A stretch of 7,793 nt of DNA from Candidatus Moraniibacteriota bacterium. Lineage in GTDB: Bacteria > Patescibacteriota > Minisyncoccia > Moranbacterales > GWC2-37-73. The translations under genes were made by a program, and so were the position numbers. Shown here piece by piece: positions 1 through 5,910 of the stretch. The DNA is taken from NCBI GenBank assembly GCA_003510895.1, contig DOKE01000010.1, positions 23,778-31,570 of the forward strand, given 5' to 3'. A model generated the notes under the pieces. That model was not told the DNA's origin. It searched no databases and worked only from the letters and a program-made list of their open reading frames with translations. How positions within the stretch are numbered: the stretch's first letter is position 1; every line of letters begins with the position of its first letter.

Positions 1-20
1 ATTTACGCATATGCGTAAAT
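1..20. repeat. Perfect 20-bp palindrome before miaA
   Basis: The first twenty bases read atttacgcatatgcgtaaat, which equals its own reverse complement (arms 1-10 and 11-20, no loop). It ends 16 bases before the miaA ATG. A loopless perfect palindrome is more typical of a dimeric DNA-binding site than of an RNA hairpin, and no T-tract follows, so it is not an obvious terminator. The arms could extend beyond the window edge. The operator role is inference. Confidence 0.6.
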
Positions 21-36
21 TAGCATAACTTTTGAA

Positions 37-1020
37 ATGATCAATGAATTGGAGAATAAAATAGTTGTAATTTTAGGACCCACTGCATCGGGAAAATCTG
101 CTGCGGCAATTCAGCTTGCCAAAAAATTTGACGGTGAAATTATTTCCGCCGACAGCCGACAAATTTATCGCGGAATGGACATTGGCAGCGGAAAGGTTCC
201 GAAATCAGAATGTAAAAATCAAAAAGAAAATTTACAATCTAAAAACAAACTATTAAGACCCTATTGCAGCGAAGACGTGCCTCACTATATAATCGACATC
301 GTTTCTCCCAATACGGATTATAATGCGGCTAAATTCAAGCATGACGCGGAAAAAGTTATTAGAAACATTTTGTCGAGAAAAAAACTCCCCATTATTTGCG
401 GAGGAACCGGATTCTGGATCAAAGCTGTTGTTGACAATGTTGATTTTCCTGAAGTAAAACCGGACTGGAAACTTCGCGAAGAACTGGATAAACAAAGCGC
501 AGAAAAATTATTTCAAAAACTAAAAAAGATCGATCCAGAAAGAGCTGCTAATATTGACGCGAAAAATAAAGTCCGACTGATTCGCGCGATTGAAATTTGT
601 AAATCAATCGGAAAAGTTCCCGCGCTTCCTCCTGCCTCTTCCTCTCACCAAGGAAAGATCCGGAATGAATTAAAATTCCTCCAAATCGGAATTCAACGAG
701 ATAAAGAAAGACTTGATGAACGGATTCGGAAAAATGTCGAAAAGAGATTTTCAATGGGAATGATAGAAGAGGTTGAAAAAATTCATAAACAAGGCGTGAG
801 TTGGAAAAAAATTCAAAGCTTCGGACTTAGCTACAATCTAATTCCGGAATATTTGAAAGGAAATATTGAATCCAAAGAAGAATTGAATGAAAAAATATAT
901 TTAGCGGAAAAAAACTACGCCAAACGCCAAATGACTTGGTTCAAAAAAGATAAAAGAATTATTTGGTTAGATAATTACAAAAAGATAGAAAAAGAAACAC
1001 AAAAATTTTTGGAAAAATAA
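37..1020 (+). CDS. miaA: tRNA dimethylallyltransferase MiaA
   Basis: MiaA transfers a dimethylallyl group from dimethylallyl diphosphate to N6 of A37 in tRNAs that read UNN codons, which stabilises codon-anticodon pairing. The 327-aa protein is close to the usual length of about 300-320. Visible family motifs are the P-loop GPTASGKS (14-21), the ADSRQIYRGMDIG segment (38-50), VPHYIIDI (81-88), the CGGTGFW segment (121-127), and the C-terminal YAKRQMTWF signature. Residues about 54-79 form a Lys/Asn-rich stretch longer than in typical MiaA between the DIGSGK and VPHYIID motifs. It is probably a surface-loop insertion. The ATG at 37 fits the family N-terminus and has no visible SD. It is the only + strand gene and converges on a small minus-strand gene. 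A hairpin terminator follows the stop codon directly. The assignment is secure. Confidence 0.97.
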   Translation: MINELENKIVVILGPTASGKSAAAIQLAKKFDGEIISADSRQIYRGMDIGSGKVPKSECKNQKENLQSKNKLLRPYCSEDVPHYIIDIVSPNTDYNAAKFKHDAEKVIRNILSRKKLPIICGGTGFWIKAVVDNVDFPEVKPDWKLREELDKQSAEKLFQKLKKIDPERAANIDAKNKVRLIRAIEICKSIGKVPALPPASSSHQGKIRNELKFLQIGIQRDKERLDERIRKNVEKRFSMGMIEEVEKIHKQGVSWKKIQSFGLSYNLIPEYLKGNIESKEELNEKIYLAEKNYAKRQMTWFKKDKRIIWLDNYKKIEKETQKFLEK

Positions 1021-1022
1021 TC

Positions 1023-1051
1023 AAGGACTGAGAATTTTCCCAGTCCTTTTT
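1023..1051 (+). terminator. Rho-independent terminator of miaA, probably bidirectional
   Basis: AAGGACTG (1023-1030) pairs with CAGTCCTT (1041-1048), and the arm runs into TTTTT (1047-1051). It starts two bases after the miaA stop codon. On the minus strand the inner A/C mismatch becomes a G-U pair, so the stem is if anything better there, although the T-run after it is weaker. It may therefore also end the converging 78-aa gene. A second small inverted repeat, TGTATG/CATACA (1051-1056 and 1063-1068), follows immediately. Confidence 0.85.
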
Positions 1052-1088
1052 GTATGCTTTGCCATACACAACAAACATTTTTTGAAAC

Positions 1089-1325
1089 CTACGCGCCTTG
1101 GGGCAATCCTGCAGCGAGAACAGAAAATGCGAAAAATGATCCGATGAGGATTTTATTATCCCCTCCGCACATTGGACATTTCTCTTTTGGCAAATCCACC
1201 GCTCTTGCCCCCTCAACGTATGGAACATATCGAGTCCAATACGGAGGTTCCCAAGAAACATCCTGTACTTTCAATCCACCACACCCGCACCTCGCCAATG
1301 ATCTAGGAAGTCCCACTCTTGCCAT
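1089..1325 (-). CDS. Small Cys-rich protein, possible zinc ribbon (78 aa)
   Basis: I do not recognise the family. Four cysteines form two pairs, a C-G-C (13, 15) and a C-P-M-C-G-G (50-55), as in small zinc-binding ribbons. Between them lies an aromatic and proline-rich stretch with several Trp and Tyr (about 25-36). The C-terminus (about 59-74) is hydrophobic but too short and mixed to be a clear membrane helix. The ATG at 1325 is set by a strong SD, GGAGGT, six bases upstream, in contrast to the neighbouring housekeeping genes. G+C is about 49% by hand count, clearly above the mid-30s around it, which may reflect strong expression, different constraint or transfer. A hairpin with eight T's ends 40 bases upstream of the ATG. 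The gene converges on miaA. Translation is well supported; zinc binding is inference from cysteine spacing. Confidence 0.7.
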   Translation of the reverse strand: MARVGLPRSLARCGCGGLKVQDVSWEPPYWTRYVPYVEGARAVDLPKEKCPMCGGDNKILIGSFFAFSVLAAGLPQGA

Positions 1326-1331
1326 ATCTCC

Positions 1332-1339
1332 ACCTCCCC
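1332..1339 (-). promoter_or_regulatory. Strong ribosome binding site of the 78-aa gene
   Basis: The minus strand reads GGGGAGGT here, leaving six bases to the ATG at 1325. This is near-ideal anti-SD complementarity and spacing. It decides both strand and start for the small gene. Confidence 0.8.
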
Positions 1340-1365
1340 TGGTTTTTGTTAATAAAAAGAACTTT

Positions 1366-1393
1366 AAAAAAAATCACCCACTATGGGCGATTT
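1366..1393 (-). terminator. Terminator after gatB / possible attenuator of the 78-aa gene
   Basis: On the minus strand AAATCGCCC (1393-1385) pairs with GGGTGATTT (1379-1371) around a five-base loop, and eight T's (1373-1366) form the tail. One pair is G-U on the minus strand but a mismatch on the plus strand, so the hairpin works as a minus-strand RNA. It is the first good terminator after the gatB stop at 1498. It also lies 40 bases before the ATG of the 78-aa gene and downstream of the promoter at 1450-1478. Transcription of the small gene from that promoter or from gatB must therefore read through it. Confidence 0.85.
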
Positions 1394-1443
1394 CTTAGAT
1401 CACTTTTTTGTAGAGCTATTTTCTTGTGCTCCATTTTCTTCAT
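1381..1443 (-). other. Possible 20-codon leader ORF or short RNA
   Basis: A minus-strand ORF of 20 codons starts with ATG at 1443 and ends with TAG at 1381-1383, inside the loop of the terminator hairpin. The peptide is rich in Lys and Arg. The ATG sits about where transcription from the TATAAT at 1450-1455 should begin, so translation would be leaderless. Alternatively the segment is an untranslated RNA of about 75-80 nt ending at the T-tract near 1366. Nothing shows that the peptide is made. Confidence 0.25.
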
Positions 1444-1449
1444 AACTTA

Positions 1450-1478
1450 ATTATACAATATCTTCAAAAACAACACAA
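1450..1478 (-). promoter_or_regulatory. Sigma70-type promoter after gatB
   Basis: The minus strand has TTGTGT (1478-1473), a 17-base spacer and a perfect TATAAT (1455-1450). The expected start of transcription is near 1443. It lies between the gatB stop and the terminator at 1366-1393, so it would drive either a short RNA or, by read-through, the 78-aa gene. The -35 matches consensus at the TTG only, so it is moderate overall. Confidence 0.55.
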
Positions 1479-1497
1479 ATCACTGAAAATATCTGCC

Positions 1498-2994
1498 TCA
1501 TTTTCCCAATTTTTCCTTTAATAATTCCATAACAACCTGCGGATTGGCTTTTCCTTTGGAAATCGCCATCACCTGTCCCATAAGAAACTTTATAGCATTT
1601 TCCTTGCCAGCTCTGTAGTCTTCTGCTGATTTAGCGTTAGTTTCCAGAACTTGATCTATCAAACCATCCAATTCAGAAACATCATTTGTCTGCATTAAGT
1701 TTTTTTCTTCTATAATTCGCGAGGGATCTCCTCCGGTCGCATACATTTCTTTCAAAACCGATTGCGCCGCGCTGGAATTTATTTTTCCATCAGCGACAAT
1801 ACCAACAAATTCAGCATAATTTTCCGGAGTAATTTTAATATCCTTGATAGTCTGTTGATTTTCTGTCATATTCTTCCTCAATTCTGTGGCAATATAATTG
1901 GCTGCCAAAGCGAAAACTTTCTCCTCCAAAGAAGAAATTTCTTTGGATTTAATTTTTTCAGAAACCTCACTAATAACATTTTCAAAATATTCCGCTAATC
2001 CTTTTTCCGAAGTCAAAACAGAAATGTTTTCTTTGGAAAGATTATATTGCTCAGAAAATCTTTTGATTTTTTCATCAGGAAGTTCCGGAAGTCTTAATCT
2101 TAACTCTTCAACATATTCTTTTGTAAATTCCATTGGCGGAATATCCGGCTCGGGAAAATAGCGATAATCGTGCGCAGATTCTTTCTTTCGCTGAGAAACA
2201 GTTTGATTTTTCACACTATCCCAACCGCGAGTTTCTTGAATAACTTTTTCACCTTTTTCCAAAATTTCAGTTTGCCTTTTAATTTCAAAATTAATCGCCT
2301 TTTCGACAAAACGAAAAGAGTTGATATTTTTCACTTCCACTTTTATTCCGGAAAGTTTTTCTTCTCCTTCTTTATGCAGCGACAAATTAACTTCGCATCG
2401 CATATGCCCTTTTTCCATATCCGCGTCGGAAATTTCCAAATAACGACAAATTTGCTGAAGCTTCTGACAAAAAATACGAGCCTGCGTTCCATCTTCTATG
2501 TCCGGCTCCGTCACCAGCTCCATCAACGGAACTCCGGCGCGATTGAAATCAACCAATGTATAATTTGCTCCCTTGGGATGAACCAGCTTTCCAGTATCTT
2601 CCTCCAAATGAATTCTAGTAATACCAATATTTTTTGTCATTTGTTCTTTGTCGCCTGACACATATATTTCTAAATTTCCCTTCCCGCACAATGGTTGATC
2701 AAATTGAGAAATTTGATAACCCTTTGGAATATCAGGATAAAAATAATTTTTGCGATCAAACTTTGACTTCAAATTGAGCTCGCAATCCAAAGCCAGGCCA
2801 GCTAATTGAACAAATTCAATCGCCTTTCTGTTTGGCACCGGAAGCGTCCCCGGCTGTCCTGTGCAAACCGGACAAATATTCACATTCGGCTCGGTTTCCA
2901 AACCCATTCCATTTTTACAATCACAAAACATCTTGGACTCAGTCTTAAGCTCAATATGAATTTCCATTCCAATAACCGGGATATATTTTGTCAT
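1498..2994 (-). CDS. gatB: Aspartyl/glutamyl-tRNA amidotransferase subunit B
   Basis: GatB is the tRNA-binding and kinase-like subunit of the GatCAB complex. It activates Glu-tRNA(Gln) or Asp-tRNA(Asn) with ATP for amidation by ammonia from GatA. The 498-aa length is typical. Visible are the N-terminal IGMEIHIELKT (8-18), the zinc cysteines C24, C26, C41 and C44, DIPKGYQISQFDQPL (88-102), DFNRAGVPLMELVTEPD (149-165), the DMEKGHMRCEVNLSL segment (192-206), EVKNINSFRFVEKA (220-233), DYRYFPEPDIPP (276-287), and a C-terminal YqeY-like tail with GGDPSRII. It is the last gene of the dTMP operon, 15 bases after the CYTH gene. No SD precedes its ATG. It implies an indirect route to Gln- and/or Asn-tRNA; gatA and gatC are not in the window. 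The stop is TGA. Confidence 0.97.
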   Translation of the reverse strand: MTKYIPVIGMEIHIELKTESKMFCDCKNGMGLETEPNVNICPVCTGQPGTLPVPNRKAIEFVQLAGLALDCELNLKSKFDRKNYFYPDIPKGYQISQFDQPLCGKGNLEIYVSGDKEQMTKNIGITRIHLEEDTGKLVHPKGANYTLVDFNRAGVPLMELVTEPDIEDGTQARIFCQKLQQICRYLEISDADMEKGHMRCEVNLSLHKEGEEKLSGIKVEVKNINSFRFVEKAINFEIKRQTEILEKGEKVIQETRGWDSVKNQTVSQRKKESAHDYRYFPEPDIPPMEFTKEYVEELRLRLPELPDEKIKRFSEQYNLSKENISVLTSEKGLAEYFENVISEVSEKIKSKEISSLEEKVFALAANYIATELRKNMTENQQTIKDIKITPENYAEFVGIVADGKINSSAAQSVLKEMYATGGDPSRIIEEKNLMQTNDVSELDGLIDQVLETNAKSAEDYRAGKENAIKFLMGQVMAISKGKANPQVVMELLKEKLGK

Positions 2995-3009
2995 AAAAAA
3001 GTTGTATTC

Positions 3010-3678
3010 TTATTCTATATTAAAAACATTTTCCGTTCCATAATAATCCCGCCAATTCTCGTTATAAAATTCAAACATCCTTTCAAGTCTATCTTGAGGA
3101 AGCTCTTTTAAACCAAGTTCGTTCATAAAATTCAATATTCGCTGCTTTGCTTCAAGCAATTTATCTTTATCTTCTGTCTGAATTTCAAATTCCGATAAAT
3201 ATCCATATCCCGCATTCTTATCTATTGTGATATAAAAATCACCCTTACTATATTCCTCTCTGTCTCTAGACCATTTCGCCTGATATTCAAACCCCGCGTC
3301 TTCAATAATTTTATCAAGTTCATCCATTGCAATTTTAACTTTTTCTTCAAATTCCATCCGCAAAATTCCATTTGAAGAAGTTGTATCATCCACCGAGGCT
3401 TTCACAACAAAAAAAACTTCCCTATTCATCTCCCTGGTTCGTATGGAATGTCCTTTGCCCTTTTCCAATATTTTTTTCAATTTTTTTTTCTCTTCATCAT
3501 CAAACAAGGACAGTAATTTTTCTTCCAATTTAGCAAAATCACCATTGCTCAAAAAATAATGATTAAGCTGACTGTATTTGTTAGCTAATTCAATACTCTG
3601 TTCAACCAATTTTTTCCTTAATTTATCGGCATTTTCTTTTGTCTGTAATAAGCTTTTTATTTCAACTTCGTATTTCAT
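3010..3678 (-). CDS. CYTH-domain protein (CyaB/ThTPase-like triphosphate-binding fold)
   Basis: The N-terminus carries the CYTH signature E-x-E-x-K (E4, E6, K8). CYTH proteins form a tunnel of beta strands lined with acidic and basic residues that binds triphosphates with metal ions; members include class IV adenylate cyclases, thiamine triphosphatases and inorganic triphosphatases. Further tunnel candidates are R80/R82, K93, R107, E109/E111, K136, R138/R140, D153 and E163/E165, in the expected order. The 222-aa length is a little above many CYTH proteins because of a Lys/Glu-rich helical insert at about 48-74. Which triphosphate is the substrate cannot be read from the sequence. It lies between folA and gatB (gaps of 13 and 15 bases), so it is co-transcribed with nucleotide genes. 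There is no SD. The fold is well supported; the reaction is not. Confidence 0.8.
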   Translation of the reverse strand: MKYEVEIKSLLQTKENADKLRKKLVEQSIELANKYSQLNHYFLSNGDFAKLEEKLLSLFDDEEKKKLKKILEKGKGHSIRTREMNREVFFVVKASVDDTTSSNGILRMEFEEKVKIAMDELDKIIEDAGFEYQAKWSRDREEYSKGDFYITIDKNAGYGYLSEFEIQTEDKDKLLEAKQRILNFMNELGLKELPQDRLERMFEFYNENWRDYYGTENVFNIE

Positions 3679-3691
3679 ATAAATTTATTTT

Positions 3692-4165
3692 TTATTTAGT
3701 TAATTCCAAAAACGAATACCTAACCCCATTTTCCTCTTGATCTTCTTTGTTTACAATATTTTTAAATTCCGAGTAATCCGGAAAGAATGTATCGGCATCT
3801 TGTGGTTCATCATCTACCAAGGTTACATATAATTTATCTGCAAACGGAAGAGATAGTCTATAAATAATTCCTCCACCAATCACAAAAACTTCCTCATCAA
3901 CTTTTTTGTATTCATTCAAAACCTTTTCCAAAGAATTTATCACTTCACCTCCTTTAACCACATATCCCTCCTTTAAAGACACTATGATATTTCTGCGGTT
4001 CGGAAGAAGCCTGCCAATTGATTCATATGTTCGGTCTCCCATAATCACAATATGCCCGGAAGTAATTTTCTGGAAATGTTTCAAGTCATTAGGTAAATTC
4101 CAAAGCAACTTATTATTTCTTCCAATTGAATTGTTTTTACCAACAGCGACAATTATTGAAATCAT
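3692..4165 (-). CDS. folA: Dihydrofolate reductase
   Basis: FolA reduces dihydrofolate to tetrahydrofolate with NADPH. It closes the cycle opened by ThyA, which lies three bases upstream in the same operon. The 157-aa length is typical. Conserved features at E. coli-like positions are IGRNNKLLW (14-22), W22, the proton-donor region Asp27 in LPNDLKHF (24-31), VIMG (40-43) with T46, LPNRRNIIVS (54-63) with the folate-binding Arg at 57, VIGGG (95-99), and T115. Departures are L21 where Pro is usual, and MGDRTYES where most enzymes have an Arg or Lys right after MG at the cofactor-phosphate loop. The catalytic set is intact, so the enzyme should be active. The stop-to-start gap of three bases suggests translational coupling; no SD is visible. 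Confidence 0.96.
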   Translation of the reverse strand: MISIIVAVGKNNSIGRNNKLLWNLPNDLKHFQKITSGHIVIMGDRTYESIGRLLPNRRNIIVSLKEGYVVKGGEVINSLEKVLNEYKKVDEEVFVIGGGIIYRLSLPFADKLYVTLVDDEPQDADTFFPDYSEFKNIVNKEDQEENGVRYSFLELTK

Positions 4166-4168
4166 AGA

Positions 4169-5167
4169 CTATTTTAAATTTTTCTTAGAATCTTGAACAA
4201 ATTTTTTCCATGTTTTATCAACAATCCCCCCTGTTGGAGAAAGAGATGCTTTGATTGTCTCGTATGACTTATAACCGACAAGTTCAACTTTTTCTGGAGT
4301 GAAATCATCAATTTCTTTTATGGAATCATCTATCTTTACTTTTGGAAAATCATACGGTTCTCTCTTGAGCTGTTCCTTGGCAGCATCAAAATGGTCTTCA
4401 TAAATATGCACATCACCAAAAGTAAGAACAAATTCGCCAAACTTATTACCAGTAATTTGCGCAAGAATCATAGCCAACAAAGAATAACTGGCAATATTAA
4501 AAGGTACGCCCAAAAAAATATCCGCGCTTCTTTGATATAGTTGCAATGATAATTTTCCGTTATTCACATTTATTTGAAACATATTATGACAAATTGGAAA
4601 ACGACAAGCCTGACCTGGCGCTGCCATTTCATACAAAAATTCCGGATTCCAAGCAGTTAATAATGCGCTATGGGTACTTTTGTCTTTTCGAACATTATTA
4701 ATTATCCATTGCAATTGGTCAATCTTGCGACCATTTGATGCTGGCCAATGTCTCCACATATCTCCATAAACGTGCGACAGATTACCATGTTTTTTTGCAA
4801 ATTCATTATCATCTTTTATCTTTTGGATAAACTCCTCTTTTGTCATTTCCGACTCTGTTCCTTTTTCTATTTTTTCCCTATAAATTCTGTATGGATAATC
4901 ATCCCAAATATGAACATTATTATCCACCAAATATTTTATATTTGATTGTCCGGACACAAACCAATAAAGCTCTTGCAAAACACCCTTCCAGTAAACTCTT
5001 TTTGTTGTTAGAAGAGGGAATCCTTTATTTAAATCGAATCGCAATTGCCTGCCAAATAGACTGTAAGTTTTTACTCCCGTTCCAGCATCAACTTGTTCCG
5101 CTCCATTTTCAATAATTTCACGCATTAAATCTAGATATTGATATTCAGAATGTTTTTCATTTTTCAT
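4169..5167 (-). CDS. thyA: Thymidylate synthase (ThyA type), divergent
   Basis: ThyA methylates dUMP to dTMP with 5,10-methylene-tetrahydrofolate, releasing dihydrofolate. At 332 aa it is longer than E. coli ThyA (264), with an insertion at about 97-128, as in long forms such as the Lactobacillus casei enzyme, and about 20 extra C-terminal residues. Visible motifs are KGFPLLTTKR (48-57), ELYWFVSG (66-73), VYGDMWRHW (133-141), TAWNP (171-175), the catalytic Cys C193 in RFPICHNMFQ, YQRSADIFLGVPFNIASY (211-228) and GDVHIYEDH (251-259). The Asn in PFNIAS favours dUMP over dCMP. Unusual points are PICH instead of the usual PPCH, and His-Ser where the usual Arg pair that contacts substrate phosphate across the dimer precedes the AWNP motif. 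It lies 17 bases after the dCMP deaminase gene. Family is certain; exact substrate is likely but less so. Confidence 0.93.
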   Translation of the reverse strand: MKNEKHSEYQYLDLMREIIENGAEQVDAGTGVKTYSLFGRQLRFDLNKGFPLLTTKRVYWKGVLQELYWFVSGQSNIKYLVDNNVHIWDDYPYRIYREKIEKGTESEMTKEEFIQKIKDDNEFAKKHGNLSHVYGDMWRHWPASNGRKIDQLQWIINNVRKDKSTHSALLTAWNPEFLYEMAAPGQACRFPICHNMFQINVNNGKLSLQLYQRSADIFLGVPFNIASYSLLAMILAQITGNKFGEFVLTFGDVHIYEDHFDAAKEQLKREPYDFPKVKIDDSIKEIDDFTPEKVELVGYKSYETIKASLSPTGGIVDKTWKKFVQDSKKNLK

Positions 5168-5184
5168 ATTTTTATCTCAATATT

Positions 5185-5757
5185 TTAATTACAAGAACTG
5201 CAACAATACTTATCTTTTTCATTTTCAGTTGAATCATTTGCGCCTTTAATAAAAATATCTCCATCATATTTTCTAATTTCTATTCCCCTTTTCTCAGCCA
5301 ATTCCAAAGACTCGTTTTCTTCCTCCATTTTTTCTCCTCCAGTTTGAATCCTTTCATAACTTTTTAAATAAATAATCTCTTTAATGCCAGCATTGTTCAG
5401 CGCTTTCATACAATCATAACAAGGAAATAGCACTGAATATAAAGTAGCTCCGCGTAACCTAGTGCTGTCTTGCGCATTAATTATTCCATTGACTTCCGCA
5501 TGCGCTCCCCGACATCGTTTCAATTTTCCGGTTTGCGGATCACCATCGATCTTGGCGCACCCAACATCTACACAATGCAAATCACCCTCGGTCGGACCAT
5601 TGTATCCCATTGAAACAATTCTTTTGTTTTTATCCACAAAAACTGATCCGGTTTCATGAAATTTACAAGCTGCTCGCTTAGAAACCATAATCGCCAAATT
5701 CATAAAAGTTTCATCCCAAGTCATTCTCTTTGTTTTCGGATTTTCCTTGCTAACCAT
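5185..5757 (-). CDS. dCMP deaminase family protein (ComEB-type)
   Basis: A zinc-dependent cytidine/deoxycytidylate deaminase. It most likely converts dCMP to dUMP, the substrate of ThyA encoded immediately downstream. The catalytic zinc site is H-A-E (H86, E88) with P-C-x-x-C (C113, C116). Upstream lie the GYNGP segment (51-55), HC (61-62) and further Cys at 31, 67 and 82, which in this family can form a second structural metal site. The 190-aa length is a little above the common 150-180 because of an acidic linker (about 142-152) and a tail ending in C-C-S-S-C (185-189), whose role is unknown. It is the first gene of the five-gene operon, with a promoter about 40 bases upstream. The ATG at 5757 has no nearby SD. 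Deaminase function is secure; dCMP as substrate is inferred from family and context. Confidence 0.92.
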   Translation of the reverse strand: MVSKENPKTKRMTWDETFMNLAIMVSKRAACKFHETGSVFVDKNKRIVSMGYNGPTEGDLHCVDVGCAKIDGDPQTGKLKRCRGAHAEVNGIINAQDSTRLRGATLYSVLFPCYDCMKALNNAGIKEIIYLKSYERIQTGGEKMEEENESLELAEKRGIEIRKYDGDIFIKGANDSTENEKDKYCCSSCN

Positions 5758-5795
5758 ATATTCTATTTACTTTAAGCTAATTTAATTGCTCTTCC

Positions 5796-5824
5796 ATTAT
5801 ACCACCCCCGAAAAATCCAATCAA
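5796..5824 (-). promoter_or_regulatory. Sigma70-type promoter of the dTMP operon
   Basis: The minus strand has TTGATT (5824-5819), a 17-base spacer and TATAAT (5801-5796). The expected start of transcription is near 5789, giving a leader of about 30 bases before the dCMP deaminase ATG at 5757. It should drive the whole run through gatB. An inverted repeat (5823-5844) abuts the -35. Confidence 0.8.
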
Positions 5825-5844
5825 CCGCGACCCAGAAGCCGGTT
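5823..5844. repeat. Inverted repeat at the -35 of the dTMP operon
   Basis: AACCG (5823-5827) and CGGTT (5840-5844) are separated by 12 bases, and the right part of the site overlaps the -35 TTGATT on the minus strand. The position suits a regulator site, but five-base arms can occur by chance. Confidence 0.3.
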
Positions 5845-5863
5845 AGGAATTATAATCATTACC

Positions 5864-5900
5864 AAAAACGCCGACTTACCATTTGCATACGACCGTTTTT
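5864..5900 (-). terminator. Weak terminator candidate after the P-loop kinase
   Basis: On the minus strand AAAAACG (5900-5894) can pair with CGTTTTT (5870-5864) across a 23-base loop. The stem has few G-C pairs and the loop is large, so termination would be weak and some read-through into the dTMP operon is possible. It lies 10 bases after the kinase stop. Confidence 0.35.
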
Positions 5901-5910
5901 TAATGTCATT

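Noticed and set aside
1054..1398. A 114-codon + strand ORF opposite the 78-aa gene
   Set aside because: It has no SD, is proline-rich shadow-like sequence, and runs through the terminator hairpin. The minus-strand ORF has a strong SD and Cys pairs.
1498..1500. UGA recoding, as in some CPR lineages
   Set aside because: TGA serves as the natural stop of gatB at the expected length, and no gene needs internal TGA read as sense.
2170..2658. A 162-codon + strand ORF inside gatB
   Set aside because: It is Phe-rich and antisense to well-conserved GatB motifs; a shadow of AT-rich coding sequence.
1498..5757. A phage or mobile origin for the thyA/folA/dCMP deaminase group
   Set aside because: Phages often carry these genes, but here they share an operon with gatB and lie among core genes. 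No integrase, structural phage gene or attachment site is visible.
5848..5856. A second TATAAT-like box upstream of the dTMP operon promoter (minus strand)
   Set aside because: No -35 match at suitable spacing; the promoter at 5796-5824 is far better.
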